Part shown: positions 56,093-64,000 of the stretch, in pieces
Layout: each line of letters begins with the position of its first letter
How positions within the stretch are numbered: the first letter of the stretch is position 1
From: Crocodylus rhombifer
Taxonomy: Eukaryota; Chordata; Crocodylia; Crocodylidae
NCBI GenBank assembly: GCA_038503035.1
Contig: JAVSML010024709.1
Coordinates: 657,597-721,596 of the forward strand
Direction: 5' to 3'
DNA: 64,000 nt
Notes under the pieces: generated by a model
What the model saw: the letters and a program-made list of their open reading frames with translations, nothing else
Database searches by the model: none
Told to the model about the DNA's origin: nothing
Position numbers and translations under genes: made by a program

Positions 56093-57692
56093 TTCATCAT
56101 AGAACAAGATGAAATTGGTTAGGCAAGACCTACCCGCGACAAACCCATGCTGGCTATCCCTCAGAATGTTGTCCTCAGCCAGCTTATCCAGAAGGAAGAG
56201 TCTCCTTGATAATTGTCTCAAGAATCTTACCAGGGATTGAGGTCAAGCTGATTGGCCTGTAATTCCCGAGATCTACTTTCCACCCTTTCTTGAAGATGGG
56301 TACCACATTGGCCTTCTTCCAGTCTTCAGGTACTTCACCTGAGTGCCATGAGTGTTTGAATATTTTTGCCAATGTTTGGGCTAGGATGCCTGCCAGCTCC
56401 TTGAGTATCCTAGGGTGTAATCTCTGTCAGGACCAGCTGACTTGAAGGTGTCCAGCCTGTCAAGGTGATCCTTTACTAGATCAACACCGATGCTGGGTAT
56501 AAGTATGCCCTCACCCTGGCCATCCCCCATCTTGCTAGGCAGGGCAGTCCCATTGGACTGATAAAAAACTGATGCAAAGTACCCATTAAGCAGGTTGGCC
56601 TTTTCCTGGGTGCTGGTTATCAGCTATCCCATTTGGTTCAGCAGGGGTCCAATGATACCCTTGTTCCTTCCCCTCCTCCCCACCCAACTCCCTACATATC
56701 TGAAAAAGGACTTTGCTATCTTTGATATGTGAAGCCAGATGGAGCTCAGTTGCAGCCTTGGCCTCCCTGATCTGCTCCCTGCAGGTACAGACCAGTGCCA
56801 AGTAATCCTCCTTGGCGGCAATTTTAACCTTCCATCCTTTATAAGTCTCTCTTTTGAGGCATAGGAGGTCCTTGAGTTCCTTGCTAAGCCAAGGGGGTCG
56901 CTGCACCCTTTTGATACCCTTCCTCCAAGATGGGATGGCCATCCCTTGTGCTGTCAGGATCACTCCCTTGAGGAGCAACCACTTCTCTTGGACTCCTATT
57001 CCTGTCAAGTCATGGTCCCTGAGGGCCTCAACAATGAGCCTCCTGAGCTTGTCAGAGTCAGCTTTCCTGAAGTCAAGGACTTCAGCATTGCTGACTGACT
57101 TGCCAGCTTTGCAATAGATAGTAAAGGTGATCAGCTCGTGGTCACTATCACCCAGCTTCCAATCAGTTCTTAGGTCACTGACTATGTCATCCCCTTTGGC
57201 CAGTACCAGGTTGAACAATGCTTTATCTCTCATTGGCCCATAGACTTCTTGAATCAGGTAGAGCTCATCCACGCATGTGAGGAAGCTTTGCGACCAACCG
57301 GATTTGGCCAAGTGCTCTTCCCATGAGAGGTCTGTATAGTTGAAGCCTTCCATGACAACCATGCACTGAAAGCGTGCAGCTTCAACCAGTTCTCTGGCAA
57401 ATTCCTGGTCCAGCTCTTGTTTCTGATTAGGAGGTCTGTAGTAGACTCCTACCATGATGTCCCCTGAGCCACATTCCCCATGTATTTTGACCCAGAGAGA
57501 CTCCAGTCATTCCTCCTGGGTGCCAATGTCAATTTGGAGGGATGTGTAGCTGTCCTTGACATAGCAAGCTACACTCCCATCCCTTTTATCTGCACAATCA
57601 TACCTGTACAGGGCATAGCCCTATACCTGTGGCCCAGTCATAGGTGAAGTCCCACCAGGTTTCCATTATCCCCACGAGGTCGTACAGATAAG
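56093..57692 (-). mobile_element. CR1-type LINE on -, internal fragment lacking its 3' half
   Basis: On -, from 57692, the order is endonuclease (YDLVGIMETWWD, then SLWVKIHGECGSGDIMVGV and YYRPPNQKQELDQEFA), then the ORF2 linker and N-terminal RT (VPEDWKKANVVPIFKKGWKV, LGNYRPISLTSIPGKILETI, and HGFVAGRSCLTNF-like sequence at the end). One frame is open for 289 codons (56586-57455). The GDFN endonuclease block reads MEGFNYTD, so its conserved Gly-Asp is replaced. The sequence stops at about 56093, before the YADD box and without a CR1 3' tail, which is the wrong end to lose by normal 5' truncation. The wording differs from the other CR1 copies, so it is a separate subfamily. Confidence 0.85.
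56586..57455 (-). pseudogene. CR1 ORF2 endonuclease-to-linker segment, 289 codons open
   Basis: The frame begins in the endonuclease (VGVYYRPPNQ), includes SFLTCVDELYLIQEVYGPMR, LFNLVLAKGDDIVSDLRTDW, LGDSDHELITFTI (the SDH box of the endonuclease family), FRKADSDKLRRLIVEALRDH, and the linker PPWLSKELKDLLCLKRETYK and FQICRELGGEEGKEQGY. The SDHxxI motif with its histidine is intact. The Asp of the GDFN block is lost. The ATG at 57453 is internal to the ancestral ORF2, so the true start lies upstream, where stops occur (57510 region). Confidence 0.75.
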
Positions 57693-60117
57693 ATTTAATC
57701 TATTTGCAAAGCAGGACATAATAAAGTTTTTTAAAAGTTGAAAAAAAAAGAACCATTAGTGATCAGGTACTCTGATGAGATGCACTTTTAAGACAGATAA
57801 ATGAATCCAGGTGCACTTTGTCTTGTAACCACTTCTTTCAAAGAGCTCTGCTGTTTGCTGTAATTGCAGTTTGGCACATGGAAAATGTATTCATTTAAAC
57901 AGATTACTTCCTCACATCAATTATTACAGGGGTTTTTTGTGTTGCACTGGAAACTCATTAAAATAGGAAGGAATCCCTGCATTTCTGCTTAGATTTGAAT
58001 TGGAAGTACTCAAACATATATGTGCTCTACTATGCTTAATTCATTGTCTCTGCCTAGAATTAGACAGAGAAACCAGGAATAAGCAGTCAATAAAGGAAAC
58101 AGTCGCAAGCAATCAAAGAAGAGAATCTGTGAAGACTTCATGTTCTCCATGTCTCATATGTCACTGCAATCCATTGGGTCTGGCTCAGATTGAAGAAGTT
58201 CCAGAATACTAAAAAATGGATGGGAGCCAAAAAGAAGACTGTAGATTCACAGGGATAAAGGAGGAATTAGCAATGGCAATATATTATACACAGCTGCACT
58301 TGCCATCATGAAACAGTGGAGATAATAAAATGATGCAAGGATAATTACAGAAAAGTATGCTGTAATCTTCAATAGAAAAATAGATATTTTACAAAGAATT
58401 CCCACTAGAAATCTTGTAGCTCTTGCAATATTTATTGCTAAATGTTTTTATTTTTTGATTTCTTCTATGTGTTCAAATACTTTATATACTTAAGATGCAA
58501 TTGATATTTAAATTTTCTTCAATGCTTTAAGCAGCTCTGAGGACACAAGCAATTTAATACCATATAAAGGCAGATGAGAAAAGGCAGCAAGGGAGTGCCT
58601 CTCCATTCCTGTGTGCAGAAGCAATTAATACTCACAAATGTCTATTAAATGAAGCAATGTTTTATTGCTATAATAGTGCTGCCATATGGCTGTTTGCTAC
58701 AATCAGTTTGATGCTAAAAAGTGCATTGTCATGAAGAGTAGGACACACACAACCTGAAATTCACTGACATGGGACAGGGAAATAACAACACCACCTATTT
58801 GCTTGGAAGATAATCTATTATCATATAAATGTTTCTAATTTATTTAAAAAACACCTGGAAGTGTTTGTATCAACATGAAACTATAACCTATATGAGATAG
58901 AGCCAGTTTCCGATTTGAAAAATAAAGAACATTTGTGAACAGATTGTTATTAGTCAGATGTACAGTTCTTCTGAACTTAATTTTTCTGCTAAAATGAAAT
59001 ATATATTTTATAGTGAAAGATCAAACAACCGCACAACCCTTACTGCAATAAATAACACAGGGATGGCAGTGAAAGAATAGAAGCTGGACAAGTAAACTGA
59101 CATATTAGATATGCATGATAACTAATGCTGTAAATTAACAGAGTGTTTTGAAAATGGAATATTCTATTACAATGAATAATAGTAAAATGCTGCCTTCCAT
59201 TTCATGCCACAAAAATGGATAAGGCAAAATACCTGTGCAAACCAAAGTTTTCTTTGGATAGGAATGGTGGGTCTTCAGTCAGAATGCCTCCAAACTATAG
59301 CTTCCAGCACCCCTCTAGTATGATAAGCATACATCGGGGCTCAGAAGGAAGGGTACTGCTTCCAGTCAGGGTCACATTTGTGGATAATAAGCAAGCAGCT
59401 TAAAGACAGACAGAAATTTTGCAAGGGAGAAGACATGAGCAATAGACCTAAGGAACCAGGAGTCTGAACCCAGCAAAGCACCCACATACAAGACCATCTG
59501 GGATTTTTCACCACAGGCCTGAGAGAAAAGGGGCAGGGTGTAGGGAAGGTGAAGCCCTGCAGAAGCAGCAGGACCCCACCATACAGACCTTTGCCTGAAG
59601 AATCATCCAACTTCCTTAAGAGAATCAAACCATCAAGGCATGGCAGCTAAGTGGGAGAGTGTGACAAAGGTCAGTGGCATTACAGCACAGTAGTGGTTTC
59701 ATAATACACACATGCTCATTTAAATGAAGCATTAAGAAAAGTCCTCCATTTAGATGCACTATGATAATATTGGGTTGAACCATGATTTTTCCATGGCTTC
59801 TCAAGCTTTGTGCAACAACCAACCCATAAATCCAGCCTTTTTGATACCAGTTTTCATCCTTCCACCCCAGGCAGATAGTGCACTGTATTTACACTGTGTT
59901 CAAACATGATGCTAATCAGTTACTGTGCAAAAGGAATGCCACAGTTTGCAGAGATGGATTCTAATATTACTTTTATCATCTAACATATGAGGCCAGCTGA
60001 GGACTTTTTATTACAATACAATTTGTCTACGTGGTCATAAACTGCATCTGACTGGAGGACTAGGTTGCAACATGGTGGGGCTACTCATGGTGGGGTAGCT
60101 CCTATAAAATACCACAA
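57693..60117. other. AT-rich non-coding sequence, nothing recognised
   Basis: No gene or known repeat recognised in about 2.4 kb. Just before the LTR, GGTTGCAACAT at 60063-60073 is an inverted match to the LTR start. Confidence 0.4.
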
Positions 60118-60440
60118 TGTTGCAACCCCCAGAGAAAGGCAAGTATAGGGCACCTCAAAACCCTAGCCCTCCCTGCCTTGTGGGTACTCCTTGGTTGGAG
60201 AAAGAATAAGGGACAACACCCTTGTTGGTGTCACTGGGCATAACCCTAGGTAACTCAGAGGGATGGAAGACCACGAGTGTCAATGAAGCCCCTCTGCTCT
60301 GGGCCCAGGCGAGCCAGGGCACCCCCTCCGCCGAACCTTTGTAACCCTTTCTTTGGTGCCTGTAATCTCCTGTCCTTCTGGAAAACAGGCGAGCTAAAAT
60401 TGTTATCTGTGGAATGCAAGGGCACCGCTCAGAGAGAGAA

Positions 60441-60470
60441 GGGAAGAGGGAAAGGGGAGGAAGAGGGGGG
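60441..60470 (+). other. Potential G-quadruplex in LTR U3
   Basis: G-runs at 60441-60443, 60448-60450, 60454-60457 and 60465-60470 are separated by 4, 3 and 7 bases, about 40-70 bases upstream of the TATA box. The position in U3 is suggestive, but function is unproven. Confidence 0.5.
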
Positions 60471-60507
60471 CCAACTAGTGGAAAACCACTGCAGAAAATT
60501 GACCAGG

Positions 60508-60516
60508 GTATAAAAA
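60508..60516 (+). promoter_or_regulatory. LTR TATA box
   Basis: GGTATAAAAATAC with core TATAAAAA lies in the LTR about 180 bases before its 3' end, which places a transcription start near 60537-60542 and defines U3/R there. Confidence 0.65.
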
Positions 60517-60696
60517 TACACTGTTGCAGGGCTAGGCACGCGGGATTTGAGACAATACAGTCTCCCTGCACCTTTTACTTGAGCTCAAACAAACTCTGTC
60601 TACTTCTCCCCCCAGTGTGTTTATTTGGGGCGACGCACACCGGGCAACGAACCCAATTGTTGCCTCCCTCAAGCACTTTGTGCTGGCAACAGTTTT

Positions 60697-60714
60697 TGGC
60701 GCCCAACGTGTGGC
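60697..60714 (+). promoter_or_regulatory. Primer-binding site, tRNA-Lys-1,2 type with one mismatch
   Basis: TGGCGCCCAACGTGTGGC matches the 18-base complement of the tRNA-Lys-1,2 3' end except for T where G is expected at position 15. It sits 5 bases after the LTR, slightly further than usual. Lysine primers are common in beta- and lentiviruses; gammaretroviruses more often use proline. Confidence 0.75.
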
Positions 60715-60914
60715 TCGAGGCTAACATTTCGCCTTGCCCGGATCCCTCCTGGGGTCGACAACTTGCGGCAACAACCGACGCCCAGCGCGCACTGGTGGTT
60801 TCATCGGGGGCCTTGGCAGAGACGTGGTTTGATTGACCCCAGAGGGCACAATGGTGCAACGCGCTCAAATAGTGGAGAAGCGATCGTGGGTGATGGTGTG
60901 GAACCGGTCCCTCA

Positions 60915-60930
60915 GACAAGGTAGGATAAG
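60915..60930 (+). promoter_or_regulatory. Candidate major splice donor
   Basis: GACAAG/GTAGGATAAG with the cut after 60920 fits a 5' splice site in the leader, between the primer site and gag, where the donor for subgenomic env RNA normally lies. Confidence 0.35.
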
Positions 60931-60954
60931 CTCAGCAGTCTGAGCATTGCCTGT

Positions 60955-61014
60955 TAAGACCTGGGGACACCTAGTGTCTCCCTGTAAGACCTGGGGATGC
61001 CCAGTGTCTCCCTG
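60955..61014 (+). repeat. Tandem duplication of 30 bp in the leader
   Basis: TAAGACCTGGGGACACCTAG plus TGTCTCCCTG (60955-60984) is followed directly by a copy (60985-61014) differing at three bases. It lies just before gag in the region where packaging signals usually sit. Confidence 0.9.
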
Positions 61015-61386
61015 GAGTATGGGCAGGGACAGAGTATGGTTGGCAGGGCACGGTGTACACCCTTAGAATGCATTCTGACTAATTGGAAACTGTTTAAGTC
61101 AGATCTAATGACTAAAAATAATCTTAAAAGGTTCTGTACAGGGGAATGGCCTCACTATCAACTGGAGGATCAGGAAAGGTGGCCTCCAGAAAGGTCAATT
61201 AACTATAATACAATCCTCCAATTACTCCTGTTTTGTCAGCGGACGGGTAAGTGGAATGAACATTTGTATGCGCAATTGTTTATGGCTTTACGAAATAAGA
61301 CAGATATTTTGCAGAAGTGTAATTTGACTCCGACAGGATCGGTAATTGTCAGTGTTGAGTCTCAGCATTCCCCCCAACCACAGTAA
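60997..61386 (+). pseudogene. gag: gag, matrix region (gammaretrovirus-like)
   Basis: From about 61055 the frame reads CTPLECILTNWKLFKSDL, then FCTGEWPHYQLEDQERWP and LQLLLFCQRTGKWNEHLYAQ, the layout of gammaretroviral matrix (TPL...W.......FC...WP.....WP..G......I). The family product is myristoylated on Gly-2 and binds the inner plasma membrane. An ATGGGC at 61019 would suit such a start but lies in a different frame from the matrix sequence, so a one-base indel seems to separate the start from the domain. The open frame's own ATG (60997) is in the leader repeat. The frame stops at 61384, before the capsid, without joining it. Confidence 0.75.
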
Positions 61387-61439
61387 TGCTATAGTCGGCG
61401 TCCCCTTCGGCTTTAACACCTCCACCATATAAAAGTCAG

Positions 61440-61898
61440 ATGCCCCCGGTTCCAGAGATCCCTCCCTCAGTGGGATTTTATCCTTTACTTACTGAAACTG
61501 TAATAGCCCGGCCTGGGGCAGATGGGCGTGCAGCCCAGACCATGCAAGTATACATCCATGTACCTTTTAATCCGGTGGACCTGGTGGCTTTTAAGGCACA
61601 GGCTGGAGAACTTTCAACTAGCCCGAGTAAGTTTCTCTCTGTCTTTGAGGGATGTTTAACTAGTCACAAGCCTGATTGGGATGACTGTAATATCCTTATG
61701 CGAACCTCATTATCTGAAGTAGAGCGGAATCAAGTTATTTCCAAAGCAAGGGAGGAAGCACAGCGGAGGCATGAAAGGGATCCCGTCAATGTTCCTGGTC
61801 TGGCAGATGTGGTTCCCCTAGCAGACCCTAGATGGGACCCTAACAACCCTGTGGATCATACCCGTCTTACCTCTTACAAAAAAAAAAGGAAGGCTTAA
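61440..61898 (+). pseudogene. gag: gag, proline-rich spacer and capsid N-terminal part
   Basis: A proline-rich start (MPPVPEIPPSVGFYPLL) resembles the spacer between matrix and capsid. The capsid N-terminal domain follows: VYIHVPFNPVDLVAFKAQAG, then FLSVFEGCLTSHKPDWDDCN and ILMRTSLSEVERNQVISKAR. It ends at DPRWDPNNPVDHTRLTSY and a lysine run from an A-tract (61877-61889), then a stop. The expected capsid C-terminal domain with the major homology region does not follow. Capsid forms the virion core shell. It is in a different frame from the matrix part. Confidence 0.75.
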
Positions 61899-61903
61899 TA
61901 GGT

Positions 61904-62278
61904 ATGTCTGTAGCACAAATCCTGGAGACTGCAAACAGGGCGTATACTCTCAGAGAAGGAGAAAAGGACAGGAGACAAGTTAGAATGCTAGTAGCAGCAG
62001 TACAGGCTGGAGTCAGAGAAAGGCCACAAGAAGGTGGGAGAGGCAGAGGTATAAGGGGTCGTGGGCGCGGGCGCCCTGGCCCACAAGAAAGATGCCTGGG
62101 ACAGAACCAATGTGCCTTATGCCAGCAAGAGGGACACTGGAAGAATGAATGCCCAGAGAAAGAGAGAGACTACTCCTGTAATGGCAGTGGAAGGACAGGA
62201 GTAGGGGTGTCAGGGGACATGGACCACCCCACCCCCGGAACCCCGAGTAAAAATGCGGGTGGGGAACTCAGAAATTAA
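61904..62278 (+). pseudogene. gag: gag, end of capsid and nucleocapsid
   Basis: It opens with SVAQILETANRAYTLREGEK, which corresponds to the last helix of a gamma-type capsid, followed by an Arg-Gly-rich basic stretch (GGRGRGIRGRGRGRPGPQ) and one zinc knuckle CALCQQEGHWKNEC (C-x2-C-x4-H-x4-C). A single CCHC box is the gammaretroviral pattern. Nucleocapsid binds and packages genomic RNA. The frame ends with TAA at 62276, where gammaretroviruses have a read-through stop before protease. The join to the preceding part lacks the capsid C-terminal core. Confidence 0.8.
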
Positions 62279-62499
62279 TTTTTTTGGTAGACTCCGGGGC
62301 AGCACGCACCGCTGTAAATCAACCTCTTCAACTTCCCGTAGCGGACTCTCTCACCGTGGTGAGTGCCACGGGAAAAAAGACTCAGTGCCCAGTGTATGCT
62401 CCTGCAGAATGTGCTCTGGGAGACCGGGCTCTCTCTCACAAATTGGTCTACCTTCCAGATTGCCCAACACCCCTGCTAGGACGAGACCTGCTTTGTTGA
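62279..62499 (+). pseudogene. pro: pro, retroviral aspartic protease
   Basis: The frame reads VDSGAARTAVNQPLQLP, then SLTVVSATGKK, later LVYLPDCPTPLLGRDLLC. DSGA is the catalytic Asp motif and LLGRDLL the conserved helix of retropepsins, spaced as expected for about 75 residues. The enzyme cuts Gag and Pol precursors as a dimer. It is in a different frame from nucleocapsid, the change falling at a T7 run (62279-62285). A TGA at 62497 follows directly after LLGRDLLC; the same frame then stays open toward RT until about 62650. Confidence 0.8.
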
Positions 62500-62911
62500 T
62501 TAGATGCATCACTGCATTTTACCCAGGATGAAATAACCCTCACATTGCCCCCTGAAAATGCATGGATAATGACCCTCGCGATTGAACCCTCGGCTATGAA
62601 CGCCCCCCTCCCCCCCAGAGTGGAACCAGTGGGAAAACCAGGTATATCCTCTGGTGTGGGCAAGGGGGGTCCCCGGAAAGGCTACACATCAAACCCCCAT
62701 TAATATCCAACTACTGCAGGGAAAAGGTCCAGTACGAATCAAGCAGTACCCAATCAAAAAGGAAGCCAGAGAGGGACTGCAGGAGACTATAGACCATTTC
62801 CTAAAGTACGGCATACTGCGAGAGTGTCAGTCAGCCTGGAACACTCCTATCTTGCCTGTACTAAAGCCTGATGGCACATATCAACTGGTGCAGGACCTAA
62901 AGGGCGGTTAA
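62500..62911 (+). pseudogene. pol: pol, protease-RT junction and RT fingers
   Basis: After a frame change near 62650 the sequence reads WARGVPGKATHQTPINIQLL, then RIKQYPIKKEAREGLQETID, HFLKYGILRECQSAWNTPIL and PVLKPDGTYQLVQDLK. This is the conserved N-terminal (fingers) region of gammaretroviral RT: Q.PI..EA..G....I......G.L..C.SPWNTP.LPV.KP.G.YR.VQDLR. The usual Pro of SPWNTP is Ala. The frame ends in TAA at 62909, where the next frame takes over with no base lost from the family order (VQDLK then AVNERVK). Confidence 0.85.
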
Positions 62912-63100
62912 CGAACGGGTTAAAACTATTCATCCCCTTGTCCCAAACCCGTATACCTTGCTGGCCTCCATAGGGGGGCAGTATACTCATTTCTCAGTTC
63001 TTTATTTGAAAGACGCTTTCTTTATGATTCCAGTTGACACCCCCTCTCAGGAGATATTCTCTTTTGAATGGGAGGACAGGAAAGGGTTAAGAAACAACTT
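62904..63100 (+). pseudogene. pol: pol, RT palm region with the first catalytic Asp
   Basis: This frame gives AVNERVKTIHPLVPNPYTLL, then FSVLYLKDAFFMIPV and FSFEWEDRKGL. LKDAFF carries the first catalytic Asp of RT motif A. The frame reaches a TAG at 63114, but the coding signal moves to another frame at about 63090. Confidence 0.85.
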
Positions 63101-63754
63101 TGTTGGACAGTATTAGCCCAGGGATTTAAGAACTCTCCCACCCTTTTCGCCCAGTCCTTAGCTAAAGACTTGGAGGAGTGGAATAATGAGTGTGAAGTTC
63201 TCTTGTTACAATATGTGGATGATTTATTAATTGCTGCTGTAGATTTAAACTCTTGCCCTAATGCCACTGTAAGCCTCCTGAACTTTATTGGACTTCGAGG
63301 ATATCGGGTGGCTCGAAATAAAGCTCAAATTGCTCTCCCCGAAGTACGATACCTGGGATTTCACATAAGACAGGGAGAGCACCAGCTTTCAAGTGAGCGA
63401 AAGGAGGCTATATGCCAGGTTCCCACCCCAAGCAACCGTAAGCGGCTCAGGGCATTTCTTGACATGGCTGGTTTTTGCAGAATATGGATCCCTGAATTTG
63501 GACTATGGGCAAAACCACTATATGACTGTGTAAAAGGGGCAGACCATGACCCCTTTTATTGGACTCCAGAAGCCGACAAGGCATTTAAAATACTAAAAAG
63601 GAAACTAATGGAAGCCCCTGCCCTGGGTTTACCGGACCTTTCTAAACCTTTCCAATTGTATGTGCAAGAACGAAAAGGGATGGCTCTGGGAGTGGCTTAC
63701 TCAATTGTTGGGGGCGTGGAAGCGTCCCGTTGCTTATTTCTCCAAACAGCTTGA
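63068..63754 (+). pseudogene. pol: pol, RT palm (YVDD), thumb and connection start
   Basis: From about 63090 it reads QLCWTVLAQGFKNSPTLFAQ, LLQYVDDLLIAA, GYRVARNKAQIALPEVRYLG and AFLDMAGFCRIWIPEFG, then FYWTPEADKAFKILKRKL and LGLPDLSKPFQLYV. YVDD holds the two catalytic Asp residues of motif C. LAQGF replaces the near-universal LPQGF. RNase H and integrase would lie further on. The frame carries family sequence to about 63700, then shifts near 63715, and its own stop is at 63752. Confidence 0.88.
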
Positions 63755-64000
63755 TCCAGTTGCCAAGGGATGGCCAGCGTGTTTACGAGCAGTTGAGGCA
63801 ACTGCCCTAGTACTTGAGGAAGCTGAAAAGTTAATGCTGGGAGGAGTTGTGCAGGTGTATACCCCTCATATGGTCCAGGCTCTGTTAGACGTGAAGGGGG
63901 GTCTCTGGCTCACCCGGGCTCGGGTGGCTCGGTACCAAGCTAAGCTGTTGGAGAACCCTGAAGTGACTCTGCAAACATGCCCCTCCCTCAACCCAGCTAC
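63717..64000 (+). pseudogene. pol: pol, RT connection region, cut by the window edge
   Basis: Frame starting WKRPVAYFSKQLDPVAKGWP continues with ACLRAVEATALVLEEAEKLM, VYTPHMVQALLDVKGG and WLTRARVARYQAKLLENP to the end of the window. This is the connection domain before RNase H (P.AY.SK.LDPVA.GWP.CL.A.AA.A.L...A.K). It is open to the last base; the remainder lies beyond the window. Confidence 0.85.

Larger units (their letters stand above)
60118..60691 (+). repeat. 5' long terminal repeat (574 bp)
   Basis: It begins TGTTGCAACCCC and ends CTGGCAACA, giving a perfect 6-bp terminal inverted repeat TGTTGC/GCAACA with TG...CA ends. A TATA box is at 60509 and the primer site follows 5 bases after the end. 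No canonical AATAAA is present; AATACA at about 60555 is a weak candidate. The partner 3' LTR is outside the window, so the boundary rests on the TG...CA ends and the primer site. Confidence 0.75.
60118..64000 (+). mobile_element. Gammaretrovirus-like endogenous retrovirus, 5' part
   Basis: 5' LTR (60118-60691), primer-binding site, leader, gag, pro and pol down to the connection domain are present in order, after which the window ends. Gag has a gamma-type matrix, a capsid part and one CCHC zinc knuckle; the protease has DSGA and LLGRD; RT has LKDAFF and YVDD. Coding is broken by at least six frame changes and in-frame stops, so it cannot express intact proteins. The RT connection region, integrase, env and 3' LTR lie wholly or partly beyond the window. 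It is an old host-genome copy; whether relatives elsewhere are intact cannot be seen here. Confidence 0.9.

Noticed and set aside
62276..62290. T7 run after the nucleocapsid stop as a programmed -1 frameshift site
   Set aside because: The run lies after the TAA at 62276-62278 and not before it, so ribosomes would terminate first. A read-through stop plus an indel explains the frames better.

Overview
The window looks like a non-coding stretch of a sauropsid genome, most likely crocodilian and less likely turtle. The evidence is several CR1 LINE copies ending in repeats of a GAAATCTAT-type unit, many hAT and Harbinger-like miniature elements, ancient MIR SINEs and an incomplete gammaretrovirus-like endogenous provirus. 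I found no host protein-coding exon, tRNA gene or CpG-island promoter that I can support. Nearly every recognisable protein trace belongs to a transposable element, and nearly all carry stops or frameshifts.

Layout. 1-8.1 kb: AT-rich sequence with two hAT-type elements with 8-bp target duplications (1164-1356, 1799-2155), a tRNA-like repeat, a 486-bp Harbinger-like MITE (2933-3418) and a TA-flanked mariner-like MITE. 8.1-14.5 kb: a 5'-truncated CR1, a second copy of the 486-bp MITE in opposite orientation, a Helitron-like element, then a nearly full-length CR1 (11.03-14.53 kb) that keeps relics of the ORF1 SGNH esterase and ORF2 endonuclease but has lost the RT core. 14.5-24.4 kb: MIR, a dispersed repeat, a foldback element, hAT termini, a 5S rRNA-derived relic and a CR1 tail. 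24.4-28.1 kb: a GC-rich island that appears to be a decayed autonomous PIF/Harbinger transposon, with a Myb/SANT-like gene on + converging on a transposase gene on -. 28-48.8 kb: hAT and mariner elements, an old LINE 3' relic, a CR1 on -, a decayed minisatellite and long AT-rich stretches. 48.8-57.7 kb: two CR1 copies on -, the first with another CR1 tail nested in it, and two further MITEs. 57.7-60.1 kb: AT-rich, nothing recognised. 60.1-64.0 kb: the 5' LTR, leader, gag, pro and the first part of pol of an endogenous retrovirus that runs off the window.

How the parts relate. The 3.7-kb Harbinger-like element shares its terminal style (GG....TCTACA plus a 3-bp target duplication) with MITEs at 2.9, 9.05 and 52.5 kb and, more loosely, 35.7 and 53.35 kb, so it is a plausible relic of the autonomous partner that mobilised them. 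The CR1 copies belong to at least two tail subfamilies, and a younger tail is inserted in an older copy, which gives a relative order of activity. The provirus has gammaretrovirus-like Gag and Pol with a lysine-type (Lys-1,2-like) primer site; frameshifts, stops and an apparent capsid deletion make it non-functional.
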